From Seohaeicola zhoushanensis (GTDB taxonomy: Bacteria; Pseudomonadota; Alphaproteobacteria; Rhodobacterales; Rhodobacteraceae), in NCBI RefSeq assembly GCF_014656415.1, contig NZ_BNCJ01000009.1, forward strand, positions 62,001-126,000: a DNA stretch of 64,000 nucleotides, written 5' to 3'. This document shows positions 54,901-63,903 of this stretch, in pieces (within the stretch, counting starts at the first letter, position 1; every line of letters starts with the position of its first letter). The notes beneath the pieces were generated by a model. That model was not told where the DNA came from, searched no databases, and saw only the letters and a program-made list of their open reading frames with translations. Both the position numbers and the translations under genes were made by a program.

Positions 54901-57900
54901 TCAGGCGACCAGAGCCTCGGCCTTCTTGAGGTCGACCGAGACAAGCTGGCTGACGCCCTGTTCCATCATGGTGACGCCGAAGAGCCGGTCCATCCGGCTC
55001 ATCGTCACCGCGTGGTGGGTGATTATGAGGAAGCGGGTGTCGGTCTGGCGGCACATCTCGTCGAGCAGGTCGCAGAAGCGGGTCACGTTGGCGTCGTCGA
55101 GCGGCGCGTCGACCTCGTCGAGCACGCAGATCGGTGCGGGGTTGGCGAGGAAGACGGCGAAGATCAGCGCCATCGCGGTCAGCGTCTGCTCGCCCCCCGA
55201 AAGCAGCGAGAGCGTCGAAAGCTTCTTGCCCGGCGGCTGGCACATGATCTCGAGCCCGGCTTCGAGCGGGTCGTCGCTTTCGACCATCACCAGGTTGGCC
55301 TCCCCGCCGCCGAAGAGGTGGCGGAACAGCATCGAGAAGTTGCCGTTGACCTGTTCGAAGGCTGTCAGCAGACGTTCGCGTCCTTCGCGGTTGAGGCTGG
55401 CGATGCCGGAGCGCAGGGTGCGGATCGCCTCTTCGAGGTCGGCCTTCTCGTGCGTGAGGTTATCGTATTCCGCCTGGACTTCCTTGGCATCCTCCTCGGC
55501 GCGCAGGTTGACCGCGCCAAGCGCGTCGCGCTGGCGCTTGTGGCGGTTCACCTCGGCTTCGAGCGTCTCGGCGTCGGGGATCTGGGTCGGATCGGCGCCC
55601 AGCTGGGTCAACAGCTGCGACGGGGTCAGCTGGTGTTCCTCGGCGATGCGCTCGGCGGCGTGGGAGACGCTGTCGCGGGCGGCCTCGGCGCGGGCGGTGG
55701 CGGCGGCGCGGGTCTCGCGCGCCTCGGAGGCGGCGCGTTCGGCGTCGCGCTCGGCCTGGCCGGCGTCGCGCAGGGCGCCTTCGGCGGTGGAGAGCGCGTC
55801 GCTGGCCTTGGCCTTGCGGATCTCGGCCTCGGTGATGTGTTCGGCCAGTTCCTCGCGCTGGATCGCGATTTCCTCGGGCGCGGCGCGGGCGATCTCGAGC
55901 TCGTCCTCGGTCTCCTGCTTGCGGGCTTCGAGTTCGGCGATGCGCTTGCCGGCGGTTTCGAGGCGGTGACGCCAGCCGCTGAGTTCCTTGGTCACTTCCT
56001 GGCTGCGCCGGGTGCGCGCCTCGCCCTCGCGGCGGATCTCGTCATGGGCCGAGCGGCGCGTCAGCATGGTGATGCGCGCGGCCTCGACGGTCTGGCGGAT
56101 GTCGTCGATGCGGGCGCGGGCGCTGGCGAGGTCGCCGAGATCGGTCAGCGCGGCCTGGGCCTCGTTCACCTGGCTGCGGGCGGCGAGCGCGTCTTCCTGG
56201 TGCCGGCTGACGGCGAGGCCGAGGTTCTCGAGCCGGCCCTGGGCGAGGTTGCGCTCAGCCTCGGCGCGGCTGAGGGCGCGGGCGGCCTCGGCCACGGCCT
56301 GGTCGGCGTGGCGGCGGGCGTCGCGGGCGCGCTTGTCGGCCTCGGTCAGCTCGGCCAGGCGGCGGGTCAGGCTTTCGTGCGCGGCCTTGGCGCCTTCGAC
56401 GCGGGCGTTGACCGCGGCGTTTTCCTGCTTGAGCGCTTCCAGCCGGTTCAGCTGTTGCAGGCGCAGGGCAGCGGCGCTGGGCGCATCCTCGGCGTTCGAG
56501 CGGAACCCGTCCCAGCGCCAGAGGTCGCCCTCGGTCGAGACCAGGCGCTGGCCGGGGAGCAGGGCGGCCTGCAGATCGGCGCCCTTGTCCTCGTCGACAA
56601 GGCCGATCTGGGCGATGCGGCGGACCAGCGCGAAGGGGCCCTTGACGTAAAGCGAGAGCGGGATCGCACCCTGCGGCAACGGCTGGATGGTCCTGTAGTC
56701 GTCGAGCGTGGCCCAGCCCGAGGCGCCGTCTTCCTCGGCCAGCGGCGCGCGCAGGTCATCGGCCAGCGCCGCGCCAAGCGCTTTCTCGTAACCGGGCGTC
56801 ACCTTCATCAGGTCGAGCACCTGGCCGCCCTCGGCGGTGTCCCGGTCGAGCAGTTTCATCAGCGCGGCCAGTTCGGCGCGCAGCGCGCCGGCCTCGCCCT
56901 CGGCCTCGGACCGCTGGGCGCGGGCCTCGACCTCGCGCGCCTGGGTCTCGGCGCGGGCGGCATCGGCGGCGGCGAGGTTCTCCTCGGCCTCGACAGCGGC
57001 TTCCATCGCCTCGGATTCGGTCTCGCGGGCGGCTTCGAAAGCCTCGGAGGCACGGGTCAGGGCCGAGCGCGATTCCTCGACGGCGGCGCGGGCCTTGGCG
57101 GCCTCGCCCTCGGCGCGGGCCAGCATCTTGTGGCTGTCGTCGAGCAGGCGTTGCGCCGACTGGTGGCGGGCGGCGAGGCGGGCGACGTCCTCGGTCTCTT
57201 CCGAGAGCGTGGCCTCGCGGTCGCGCAGCACGTCGGCGGCCTCGGCCGAGGCGTCGGCCGCTTCGGCCAGGCGGTCGTCATGGCCTTCGCCTGCCTTGGC
57301 CAGCTCGCGGGCCTCCCATTCGAGCCGTTGCAGCGTGTCGCCGGCGTCCTTGTTCAGCCCGTTCTCGCGGTCGATGTCGCGGGCGAGCTGGGCGGCGCGG
57401 GCGCTCAGGGTCTCGATCGTCTGGCGGGCGCGGTTCTCCTGGTCGGCGAGCGTATCGCGTTCGACCAGCATCCGCTGGAGCACGGCGGCGGCGATGGCCT
57501 CTTCCTCGCGCAGGCCAGGCAGGGCGGTTTCTGCGGCGGTGCGCGCCTTGATCGATTGCTGGGCATGGGCCTCGGCGCGGGCGGCGGCGGTCGTGTGCTC
57601 GCGCAGCGCGGTTTCAGCGGCCGATCGCGCCTCGTCGGCCTCGCGCCAGCGGCGGTAGAGCAGCAGGCCTTCGGCCAGGCGCAGCGCCTCGCCGATTTCG
57701 CGGTAGCGGGCGGCCTGCCGGGCCTGGCGGGCGAGCTGGCCGAGCTGCTGGGCCAGCTGCTCGATCACGTCGTCGACGCGGGCGAGATTGGTCTCGGCGC
57801 CGTTCAGCTTCAGCTCCGCCTCGTGGCGGCGCTGGTAGAGGCCCGAGATGCCGGCGGCCTCTTCGAGGATGCGGCGGCGGGCCTGGGGCCGGGCGTTGAT

Positions 57901-58356
57901 CAGCTCGGAGATCTGGCCCTGGCGCACCAGCGCCGGGGAATGCGCGCCGGTGGAGGCATCGGCGAAGAGCATCTGCACGTCGCGGGCGCGCACGTCCTTT
58001 GCGTTGGCCTTGTAGGCCGAGCCGACGTCGCGGGTGATGCGGCGGACGATTTCAAGCTGGTCGGACTCGTTGAAGCCCGAGGGCGCCAGCCGTTCGCTGT
58101 TGTCGATGATGAGGCTGACTTCGGCGAAGTTGCGGGCCGCGCGGGTGGCGGCCCCGGCGAAGATCACGTCTTCCATGCCGCCGCCGCGCATGGCCGTGGG
58201 GCGGTTTTCGCCCATCACCCAGCGCAGCGCCTCGAGCAGGTTGGACTTGCCGCAGCCGTTGGGACCGACCACGCCTGTAAGGCCCTCGGCGATCACCAGT
58301 TCGGTGGGATCGACGAAGCTCTTGAAGCCGCTCAGTCTTAGTCTGTCGAAGCGCAA
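54901..58356 (-). CDS. smc: Chromosome segregation ATPase SMC
   Basis: 1151 residues. The N-terminal head has Walker A GPNGCGKSN. Two long Ala/Glu/Arg-rich coiled coils flank a hinge near residues 520-640 (GYEKALGAALADDLRAPL). The C-terminal head has the signature LSGGEQTLTAMAL and Walker B PICVLDEVDAPLDD. It compacts and segregates DNA together with ScpAB, which are not in this window. Confidence 0.97.
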   Translation of the reverse strand: MRFDRLRLSGFKSFVDPTELVIAEGLTGVVGPNGCGKSNLLEALRWVMGENRPTAMRGGGMEDVIFAGAATRAARNFAEVSLIIDNSERLAPSGFNESDQLEIVRRITRDVGSAYKANAKDVRARDVQMLFADASTGAHSPALVRQGQISELINARPQARRRILEEAAGISGLYQRRHEAELKLNGAETNLARVDDVIEQLAQQLGQLARQARQAARYREIGEALRLAEGLLLYRRWREADEARSAAETALREHTTAAARAEAHAQQSIKARTAAETALPGLREEEAIAAAVLQRMLVERDTLADQENRARQTIETLSARAAQLARDIDRENGLNKDAGDTLQRLEWEARELAKAGEGHDDRLAEAADASAEAADVLRDREATLSEETEDVARLAARHQSAQRLLDDSHKMLARAEGEAAKARAAVEESRSALTRASEAFEAARETESEAMEAAVEAEENLAAADAARAETQAREVEARAQRSEAEGEAGALRAELAALMKLLDRDTAEGGQVLDLMKVTPGYEKALGAALADDLRAPLAEEDGASGWATLDDYRTIQPLPQGAIPLSLYVKGPFALVRRIAQIGLVDEDKGADLQAALLPGQRLVSTEGDLWRWDGFRSNAEDAPSAAALRLQQLNRLEALKQENAAVNARVEGAKAAHESLTRRLAELTEADKRARDARRHADQAVAEAARALSRAEAERNLAQGRLENLGLAVSRHQEDALAARSQVNEAQAALTDLGDLASARARIDDIRQTVEAARITMLTRRSAHDEIRREGEARTRRSQEVTKELSGWRHRLETAGKRIAELEARKQETEDELEIARAAPEEIAIQREELAEHITEAEIRKAKASDALSTAEGALRDAGQAERDAERAASEARETRAAATARAEAARDSVSHAAERIAEEHQLTPSQLLTQLGADPTQIPDAETLEAEVNRHKRQRDALGAVNLRAEEDAKEVQAEYDNLTHEKADLEEAIRTLRSGIASLNREGRERLLTAFEQVNGNFSMLFRHLFGGGEANLVMVESDDPLEAGLEIMCQPPGKKLSTLSLLSGGEQTLTAMALIFAVFLANPAPICVLDEVDAPLDDANVTRFCDLLDEMCRQTDTRFLIITHHAVTMSRMDRLFGVTMMEQGVSQLVSVDLKKAEALVA

Positions 58357-58472
58357 GGACCGGTCCGGTTGATTCCCTCAGAGAGGGAAACCTTGGGCTT
58401 TGGGGGGCTTTGCGTCAACGGTCTTGCTGCTGCATGTCGGCGGATCGGCGGAAATATCCACAAGATATTGGT

Positions 58473-58874
58473 TCAAACCGGGTCGCAGTCGAAATCCTGC
58501 CAGGTGACGCCCAAGCGATAGCTGGACCAGTGGCCGACGTCGGTACAGCTGTAGCTGACCGGAGCCACTGGCGCGCTCCAGCGCGTGGGGCGGTCCTTGC
58601 AGGAAAGCTTGCCGAGGGCCAGCGCCTGGTCGCCGCTGACCTCGGTAACGGTGCAGCCGCTGACCTGTTCCATGGCAAAGGCGGCGCGGGCGCGGATCGG
58701 GCCGAAGCGCGGTGCATACTGCGCGTTGACGCGCAAGGCCTCGGCCAGGTCGCCCCGGACGCGGATGTCGAAGACCGAACCGGCGACGCTGACGCGGGTG
58801 GCCTCCAGCCCGCTGAAATGCGGGCTGGGCGTGTTGCAGGCGGCGAGAAGGAGCAGGGCAAGAAACGGACGCAT
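58473..58874 (-). CDS. Small lipoprotein, unknown
   Basis: 133 residues. A lipoprotein signal ends with the lipobox LLAAC (Cys13). The mature part has three further Cys residues (SGCTVTEV, KLSCKDRP, SYSCTDVG) plus a Cys near the end, so disulfides are likely. No family recognised. It lies 98 bp upstream of smc on the same strand. Confidence 0.75.
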   Translation of the reverse strand: MRPFLALLLLAACNTPSPHFSGLEATRVSVAGSVFDIRVRGDLAEALRVNAQYAPRFGPIRARAAFAMEQVSGCTVTEVSGDQALALGKLSCKDRPTRWSAPVAPVSYSCTDVGHWSSYRLGVTWQDFDCDPV

Positions 58875-58978
58875 GGTCCGATCATGCGCGATTCAGGGTT
58901 AACAAGCGGTTACGTCATGCGGGCATGGACGCATGGGGCGGCTTGGCCCTATAAGGCCGGAACACGAGAGTTGTGGTC

Positions 58979-59749
58979 ATGCCCTTTCAGAAAGTCCAGC
59001 CAGAGAAGATTTCCACCTCGGTCGTGCGCCAGATCGAACTGCTTATCCTGCGCGGGATCCTGCGGCCGGGCGAGCGCTTGCCTTCTGAGCGGGAGCTCTC
59101 CGAGCGGCTTGGCGTCTCACGCCCCTCACTTCGCGAGGCGGTGGCCGAACTGCAGGAAGAGGGGCTGCTGACCTCGCGCGCGGGCTCGGGGATCTATGTT
59201 GCCGAGGTGCTGGGATCGGCCTTTTCGCCGGCGCTGCAGCGGCTCTTCGCCACCCATGACGAGGCAGTCTTCGACTATATCGATTTCCGCCGTGATATCG
59301 AGGCGATGGCGGTGGAAAGGGCGGCGCGGCTGGCCTCGGACGGCGACCTGCTGGTGGTCCAGACGATCTTCGACAAGATGGAAGCCAGCCACCAGAAGCG
59401 GAACCCGGAGGAGGAGGCGCGGCTCGACGCGCAGTTCCACAGCGCGATCATCGAAGCGAGCCACAACGTGGTGATGCTGCACATGATGCGGTCGATGTAC
59501 GACCTGCTGCGGGCAGGGGTGTTCTACAACCGCCAGGTGATGTTCAAGCAGCGGACCAGCCGCGCGGCGCTGCTGGACCAGCACCGGGCCATCAACGACG
59601 CCCTGCAGGCGCGCAACCCCGAGGCCGCAATCGCTGCGGTGCGGGCGCATCTGACCTACGTGGAGCAGTCACTGACTGACTACCGGCGCGCCGAGCGCAA
59701 TGAGATCATCGCCCAGCAACGCCTTGAGCACGAGCGCAGCCTGCGCTGA
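58979..59749 (+). CDS. FadR-type GntR transcriptional regulator
   Basis: 256 residues. The N-terminal winged helix has LPSERELSERLGVSRPSLREAV. A C-terminal FCD helical domain has the metal/ligand His positions (DAQFHSAIIEASHN, and HRAIND further on). It resembles PdhR/LldR regulators of carboxylate metabolism. The ATG at 58979 was chosen over a GTG two codons upstream because GAGAG sits at better spacing. No target gene is adjacent. Confidence 0.9.
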   Translation: MPFQKVQPEKISTSVVRQIELLILRGILRPGERLPSERELSERLGVSRPSLREAVAELQEEGLLTSRAGSGIYVAEVLGSAFSPALQRLFATHDEAVFDYIDFRRDIEAMAVERAARLASDGDLLVVQTIFDKMEASHQKRNPEEEARLDAQFHSAIIEASHNVVMLHMMRSMYDLLRAGVFYNRQVMFKQRTSRAALLDQHRAINDALQARNPEAAIAAVRAHLTYVEQSLTDYRRAERNEIIAQQRLEHERSLR

Positions 59750-59769
59750 ACACTGCCCCCTGAAACGAC

Positions 59770-59794
59770 AAAACCCGGCGCGGGGCCGGGTTTC
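59770..59794 (-). terminator. Terminator of the F0 operon
   Basis: A 9-bp stem AAACCCGGC with GCCGGGTTT around a 5-nt loop. On the - strand it is followed by TTTTG, fitting an intrinsic terminator 26 bp after atpF. It could also stop the convergent regulator gene. Confidence 0.75.
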
Positions 59795-59819
59795 ATCCTG
59801 TTCGTCACTTGTGACGGCG

Positions 59820-60380
59820 TCAGTGCAGCTTGGCTTCGACCTGGGCGATTGCCTCGTCGACCAGCTTGGAGCTTGCCGTCGCGGTCAGTTGCTTGGCCAT
59901 CACGTCCTTGGCTGCGGCCACGGCGATGGTGATCGCGCGGTCGCGGACGTCCTTGATGGCGGCCGACTGGGCCGAGGCGATCTGGTCCTGAGCGGCCGCA
60001 AGGCGGCGGGCGATCGACTTCTCGAGATCGGCCTTTGCCTGTTCGGCGGCTTGCGCGGCCTCCTCACGGGCGGTGGCGACGATCCGGTCGGCCTGGACTT
60101 GGACTTCCTGCTGCTTGCGCTCGAACGAGGCGAGCACGGTCTGTGCCTCCTCGCGCAGGGCGCGGGCTTCGTTCAGCTCTTCGCGGATGCCTTCCGCGCG
60201 CTTGTCCAGCAGCTTGCCGATGGTGCCTGGAACCTTGAAGTAGACCAGGATGCCAAGGAAGATGATGAAAGCGATCGAAACAACGAAGTTGGTGTTGTGC
60301 AGCGAGAAGAACGGACCCGAAGCGGCCAGCGCCGGCGAGGCGGTGGTCAGGGCGAGGGTGGCGGCGATGATATGGCGCAT
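59820..60380 (-). CDS. atpF: ATP synthase F0 subunit b
   Basis: 186 residues. One N-terminal membrane helix (FVVSIAFIIFLGILVYF) is followed by a charged coiled coil that forms the peripheral stalk together with b'. The ATG at 60380 follows GGGGTGAGAGAG; a GTG three codons earlier is possible. It starts 5 bp after the b' stop and is the last gene before the terminator. Confidence 0.95.
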   Translation of the reverse strand: MRHIIAATLALTTASPALAASGPFFSLHNTNFVVSIAFIIFLGILVYFKVPGTIGKLLDKRAEGIREELNEARALREEAQTVLASFERKQQEVQVQADRIVATAREEAAQAAEQAKADLEKSIARRLAAAQDQIASAQSAAIKDVRDRAITIAVAAAKDVMAKQLTATASSKLVDEAIAQVEAKLH

Positions 60381-60385
60381 CTCTC

Positions 60386-60922
60386 TCACCCCTTGATCCG
60401 GGTATCGACCGCGGCGTTGACCGCCTTGGCGTCGTCCTTGCCACCCAGTGCGGCGACGAGGGCGGCGGCGGTGTCGCGCGCCACTTCCTCGACCGCGGCA
60501 GCTGCGCCGGCACGGATTTCGGCGACTGCCTTCTCCGATTCAGCGGTCTTCGCGGCGATTTCCGCGTCGGCCTTGGCGATGGCCTGGGCGAGTTCGCCCT
60601 GGATCTCGGCCTTGGTCGCGGCGGCGATGCGGTTTGCTTCGGTGCGCGCATCCGCTAGAGCCTTGTTGTAGGCCTCTTCGGCGGCGAGCGCCTTGGCCTT
60701 CAGCTCTTCCGCGGCTGCGATGTCGTTCGTGATCGTGCCGGCACGTTCGGCCAGGATGCCGCCGATACGCGGCAGCGCCACGCGCGACAGCACGAAATAG
60801 ATAACAACGAGAGTCACCGCGAGCCAGAAGATCTGGTTCGGGAAATGCTCGATGTTCAGCTGCGGCATACCAGGCGCCGAAGTGGCGGCGGCGTGGCCCG
60901 CGTCATGCGTCGGTGTTGCCAT
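60386..60922 (-). CDS. atpF2: ATP synthase F0 subunit b'
   Basis: 178 residues. [20 protein letters not shown] gives the membrane helix, followed by [16 protein letters not shown] and an Ala/Glu-rich coiled coil. The b/b' pair is typical of Rhodobacterales. Separated from atpE by a strong hairpin. Confidence 0.95.
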   Translation of the reverse strand: MATPTHDAGHAAATSAPGMPQLNIEHFPNQIFWLAVTLVVIYFVLSRVALPRIGGILAERAGTITNDIAAAEELKAKALAAEEAYNKALADARTEANRIAAATKAEIQGELAQAIAKADAEIAAKTAESEKAVAEIRAGAAAAVEEVARDTAAALVAALGGKDDAKAVNAAVDTRIKG

Positions 60923-60952
60923 GTCAGTACTCCCAGGGAACTGCCGTTACGA

Positions 60953-60979
60953 CGGACGGGCGCGGCTGCGCTCCGTCCG
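60953..60979 (-). other. Long hairpin between atpE and b' genes
   Basis: The stem pairs CGGACGG with CCGTCCG and continues with GCGC/GCGC around a GGCT loop with one bulged base, 11 bp in total. It lies 23 bp after the atpE stop. It may protect the 3' end of the atpE segment or pause transcription, raising c-subunit output relative to b (inference). Confidence 0.6.
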
Positions 60980-61002
60980 CCGGTAAGGAAGAGCCCGTTG
61001 GA

Positions 61003-61242
61003 TCAGACGGCGAACATCAGCAGCAGGGCGACCAGGAATGCGAAGATGCCCAGGGCTTCGGCGAATGCGATGCCGATGAACAGGGTCGCGGTCTGGCCGG
61101 CGGCTGCCGACGGGTTGCGCAGGGCGCCTGCCAGGAAGTTGCCGGCGACGTGGCCCACACCGATGGCGGCTGCGCCCGAACCGATGGCTGCGAGGCCGGC
61201 GCCGATGAATTTGCCCAGAGCTGCTGCTGCAACGAGTTCCAT
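61003..61242 (-). CDS. atpE: ATP synthase F0 subunit c
   Basis: 79 residues forming two helices with a polar loop (RNPSAAAGQ). The proton-binding Glu is in [12 protein letters not shown]. The Gly-rich first helix ([21 protein letters not shown]) is standard. The ATG at 61242 follows AGGAGAG; the longer open frame upstream is not c-like. Many copies form the rotor ring. Confidence 0.97.
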   Translation of the reverse strand: MELVAAAALGKFIGAGLAAIGSGAAAIGVGHVAGNFLAGALRNPSAAAGQTATLFIGIAFAEALGIFAFLVALLLMFAV

Positions 61243-61291
61243 GTGATCTCTCCTTACGATGGAATGAGGGGTGTTGGTTGGAAGACGGGCG

Positions 61292-62050
61292 TCAGTGACC
61301 CGGATGCAGGGCATCCTTGAGGTAGACGCAGGTCAGGATGGTGAAGACATAGGCCTGGATGAAGGCCACGAGCAGTTCCAGGCCGTAGATCGCGGTGACG
61401 CCAAGGATGGCGATGGGTGCGATGGCGGCGACCTGGGCGAAGCCGGCGAAAACCTTCAGCACCGCGTGCCCGGCCATCATGTTGCCGGCAAGACGGATGG
61501 AATGGCTCACCGGCCGCACGAAGTAGGAAATCAGTTCGATGATCGCGAGGATCGGACGCAGCGCCAGCGGCGCGCTCGACACCCAGAACAGGCCCAGGAA
61601 GTGGGTGCCGTTCTTCACGAAGCCGAGGATCGTCACGCAGATGAACACGCCAAAGCCGAGAATGGCGGTGACGGCGATATGCGAGGTGGTGGTGAAGGAA
61701 CCGGGGATCAGGCCGAGGAAGTTGGCGCAGACGATGAACATGAACAGGGTCATGATATACGGGAAATACTTGATCCCGTCCTTGCCGGTCACGTCTTCGA
61801 CCATCTTGTAGACGAAGCCGTAGGCCATTTCCGCGATCGACTGGCCGCGGCCGGGAACGATGGCGCGCTTGGAGGTGGACAGCACCAGCAGCGCGATCAC
61901 CGCCACGATGGCGAGACCCATCCACAGCGTCGCATTGGTCGGCGTGTACCAGGCCACCGGGCCCTCGCCGAACAGCGGTTTCACGATGAACTGGTCCATC
62001 GGGTGGAAGACCAGAGTGCTTCCTTCGGCTGCGTGCTCTTCTGTCGCCAT
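61292..62050 (-). CDS. atpB: ATP synthase F0 subunit a
   Basis: 252 residues with about six hydrophobic segments. The essential Arg lies in [16 protein letters not shown], with further a-subunit residues in [18 protein letters not shown]. It forms the proton half-channels against the c ring. It starts 4 bp after atpI. Confidence 0.97.
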   Translation of the reverse strand: MATEEHAAEGSTLVFHPMDQFIVKPLFGEGPVAWYTPTNATLWMGLAIVAVIALLVLSTSKRAIVPGRGQSIAEMAYGFVYKMVEDVTGKDGIKYFPYIMTLFMFIVCANFLGLIPGSFTTTSHIAVTAILGFGVFICVTILGFVKNGTHFLGLFWVSSAPLALRPILAIIELISYFVRPVSHSIRLAGNMMAGHAVLKVFAGFAQVAAIAPIAILGVTAIYGLELLVAFIQAYVFTILTCVYLKDALHPGH

Positions 62051-62054
62051 CGCG

Positions 62055-62414
62055 TCAGTTTCCCTTGTCGTCCTCTGCGGCCTCTGCGGCCTGCGTGGTC
62101 TTCCGGATCTCCTCGGCGCTTCTGAGCATCGTCTTGATGCCCGCCGCGAGACCCAACAATGTGAACAGCACGAGAAGGAACGGCAGCGTCCCGAACAGGC
62201 GGTCGAGCCCGTATCCCATGCCGAAGCCGATCCCTAGACCGGCCACGAGTTCGATCACCATCCGCCAGGCAAGCTGTGCCTGGGAGTAGTGCTCGTCCTT
62301 ATGGGGCTTCGGCGTGTCGGCCTTCTTGGCCGCCGCGATCCGCGCCTCGAGCTGCGCCAGGCGCTGCTTTTGGTCGTCCTCGCTCACACCGTGAACCCCT
62401 GCAACAGTTGGCAT
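62055..62414 (-). CDS. atpI: ATP synthase assembly protein AtpI
   Basis: 119 residues from the ATG at 62414. A hydrophilic N-terminus is followed by two hydrophobic helices ([15 protein letters not shown] and [15 protein letters not shown]), the layout of AtpI. It helps c-ring assembly and Mg supply (family knowledge). No clear ribosome site; starts at 62444 or GTG 62387 are alternatives. Confidence 0.88.
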   Translation of the reverse strand: MPTVAGVHGVSEDDQKQRLAQLEARIAAAKKADTPKPHKDEHYSQAQLAWRMVIELVAGLGIGFGMGYGLDRLFGTLPFLLVLFTLLGLAAGIKTMLRSAEEIRKTTQAAEAAEDDKGN

Positions 62415-62594
62415 GGTGCTAGAATGGGCGGGGTTCAGAGTCAATTGCCGGAATGACGCGGGGAAACTCGGATCATGCTGTTGTTATTGAATGATATTTT
62501 CGTATCATCGGTCTCGGCGTCGCAGGCTTTTGGCGCCAGTTTCCCGAAAATTGGCCAAATTGGCATATTCAACCTTCCGGTTGACGATTTCCCC

Positions 62595-62951
62595 ATGCTG
62601 CGGCAAGTCATTGCCATGTCACATGCGCTCGACACCGTCTTTGCCGCGCTTGCCGACCCGACCCGTCGGGCGATCCTGTCGATGCTGCTCGAGGATGACA
62701 TGGCGGTGACCGATGTGGCCGAGCCTTTCGAGATGTCGCTGGCAGCTATCTCCAAGCACCTCGTCGTGCTGGCCCGCGCGGGGCTTATCAGCCAGGAACA
62801 GCGCGGCCGGGTGAAGTGGTGCAAGCTGGAGCCGGATGCGTTGCGCGCGGCGAGCGTCTGGATGCAGGGCTTCGGGCAGTTCGAGCCGGTGAACCTCGAC
62901 GCCTTCGAGCGGTTCCTCGCGACAGAGCTTGAAAGCCCGCCGGACGGCTGA
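62595..62951 (+). CDS. ArsR-family transcriptional regulator
   Basis: 118 residues. FAALADPTRRAILSMLLEDD starts the winged helix, and the recognition region is SLAAISKHLVVLARAGLI. There are no obvious metal-binding Cys pairs, so it belongs to the SRPBCC-partner or non-metal subgroup. The start is uncertain: 62595 or 62616; an open frame extends to 62475. Divergent from the atp operon, with no adjacent partner gene. Confidence 0.82.
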   Translation: MLRQVIAMSHALDTVFAALADPTRRAILSMLLEDDMAVTDVAEPFEMSLAAISKHLVVLARAGLISQEQRGRVKWCKLEPDALRAASVWMQGFGQFEPVNLDAFERFLATELESPPDG

Positions 62952-62959
62952 GCGGAGAG

Positions 62960-62983
62960 CAAATCTTTCCGCGGAAAGATTTG
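62960..62983. repeat. Perfect 24-bp palindrome, first of a pair
   Basis: The arms CAAATCTTTCCG and CGGAAAGATTTG are perfectly complementary without a spacer. It lies directly before a second palindrome with a similar core, between convergent arsR and the exporter gene. Confidence 0.8.
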
Positions 62984-63008
62984 CCAAAAGTTTCCGGGAA
63001 ACTTTTGG
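62984..63008. repeat. Perfect palindrome, second of a pair
   Basis: The arms CCAAAAGTTTCC and GGAAACTTTTGG surround a single G. It ends 4 bp from the exporter stop. With the previous element it forms a double hairpin of a kind seen between genes in Rhodobacterales (recall), able to terminate both convergent transcripts. Confidence 0.8.
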
Positions 63009-63012
63009 CGTC

Positions 63013-63903
63013 CTAGTCGTCGTCGCGCAGCAGCAGGAACAAGGCCGCCACGGTCATGGCGATTCCGGCGAGCAGTAGGCCGCCGGGCGGCGTGCCGCCC
63101 AGCGCGACCTCCCAGCCGATCACCCAGCTGGGGGTCAGGTAGGTATAGGCCATGACCTTGGCGGCGGGCAGGCGCAGGGTGGCGAATTGCAGCAACACGA
63201 AGGTGATGGCGCTGGCGAAGACGGCGAGATAGCCCAGCGTGATCCAGACGATGAGCGGCAGCGCGGTCCAGTCGGTGGCGCGGATACGCGGCCAGCCCCA
63301 GAGCGTCAGGATCAGCCCGCCGGCCAGCAGCATCCCGAAGGTGAAGACCACCGCCGGCTCGCCCCGGTTCAGGCGGCGCACCATCGGTGTATATATGGCA
63401 TGGGCGACGCAGCCCCAGAAATAGATGATCTCGCCACCGCCGACGTGGAAGGCGCGCAGCGCTGCCCAGTCGGCGCGGAAGATCACCCAGAGCGCGCCGG
63501 CACCACCGATGGCGAGGGCCAGGGCCATGCGCGGCGTCGTCACCTGGCGCAGCAGCAGCCAGCCGAAGACCGCTGACATCAGCGGGGTGAGGGTGAAGAC
63601 CGCCGCGGCGCTCACTGGGGCGGCGGTTTTCAGGCCCTCGAACATCAGCACGAAGTAGAGGCCGAAGAGACCGCCGAGCACAAGGTAGCGCCAGGGCGCG
63701 CGGGCGGCGCTGCGGGGCAGGCCGGTGGTCGCCAGGGCGGCGATGCCGATCAGCAGGGTGGCTATGCCGAAGCGGGCGGCGTTCAGCGCAACCGGGTCGA
63801 TGTGGTTGGCCGCGCGGGTGCCGAGCGAGAAGGATCCGGCCACCAGGGCCGAGAAGGCCAGCATGGCGAGATGGCCGCGCAGGGCGGCGGGACTCAGGGC
63901 CAT
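63013..63903 (-). CDS. EamA/DMT-family membrane transporter
   Basis: 296 residues with ten hydrophobic segments in two EamA halves. Features are FSLGTRAANHIDPVALNAAR, RYLVLGGLFGLYFVLMFEGL and late YLTPSWVIGWEVALGG. It is a drug/metabolite-type exporter of unknown substrate. The ATG at 63903 overlaps the LysR stop by 10 bp, so it is probably co-transcribed with that gene. Confidence 0.9.
   Translation of the reverse strand: MALSPAALRGHLAMLAFSALVAGSFSLGTRAANHIDPVALNAARFGIATLLIGIAALATTGLPRSAARAPWRYLVLGGLFGLYFVLMFEGLKTAAPVSAAAVFTLTPLMSAVFGWLLLRQVTTPRMALALAIGGAGALWVIFRADWAALRAFHVGGGEIIYFWGCVAHAIYTPMVRRLNRGEPAVVFTFGMLLAGGLILTLWGWPRIRATDWTALPLIVWITLGYLAVFASAITFVLLQFATLRLPAAKVMAYTYLTPSWVIGWEVALGGTPPGGLLLAGIAMTVAALFLLLRDDD

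Noticed and set aside
55012-58341. 1109-residue open frame on + opposite smc
   Set aside because: Exact antisense of a clear SMC gene; its Gly/Leu/Ala-rich translation reflects high GC third positions.
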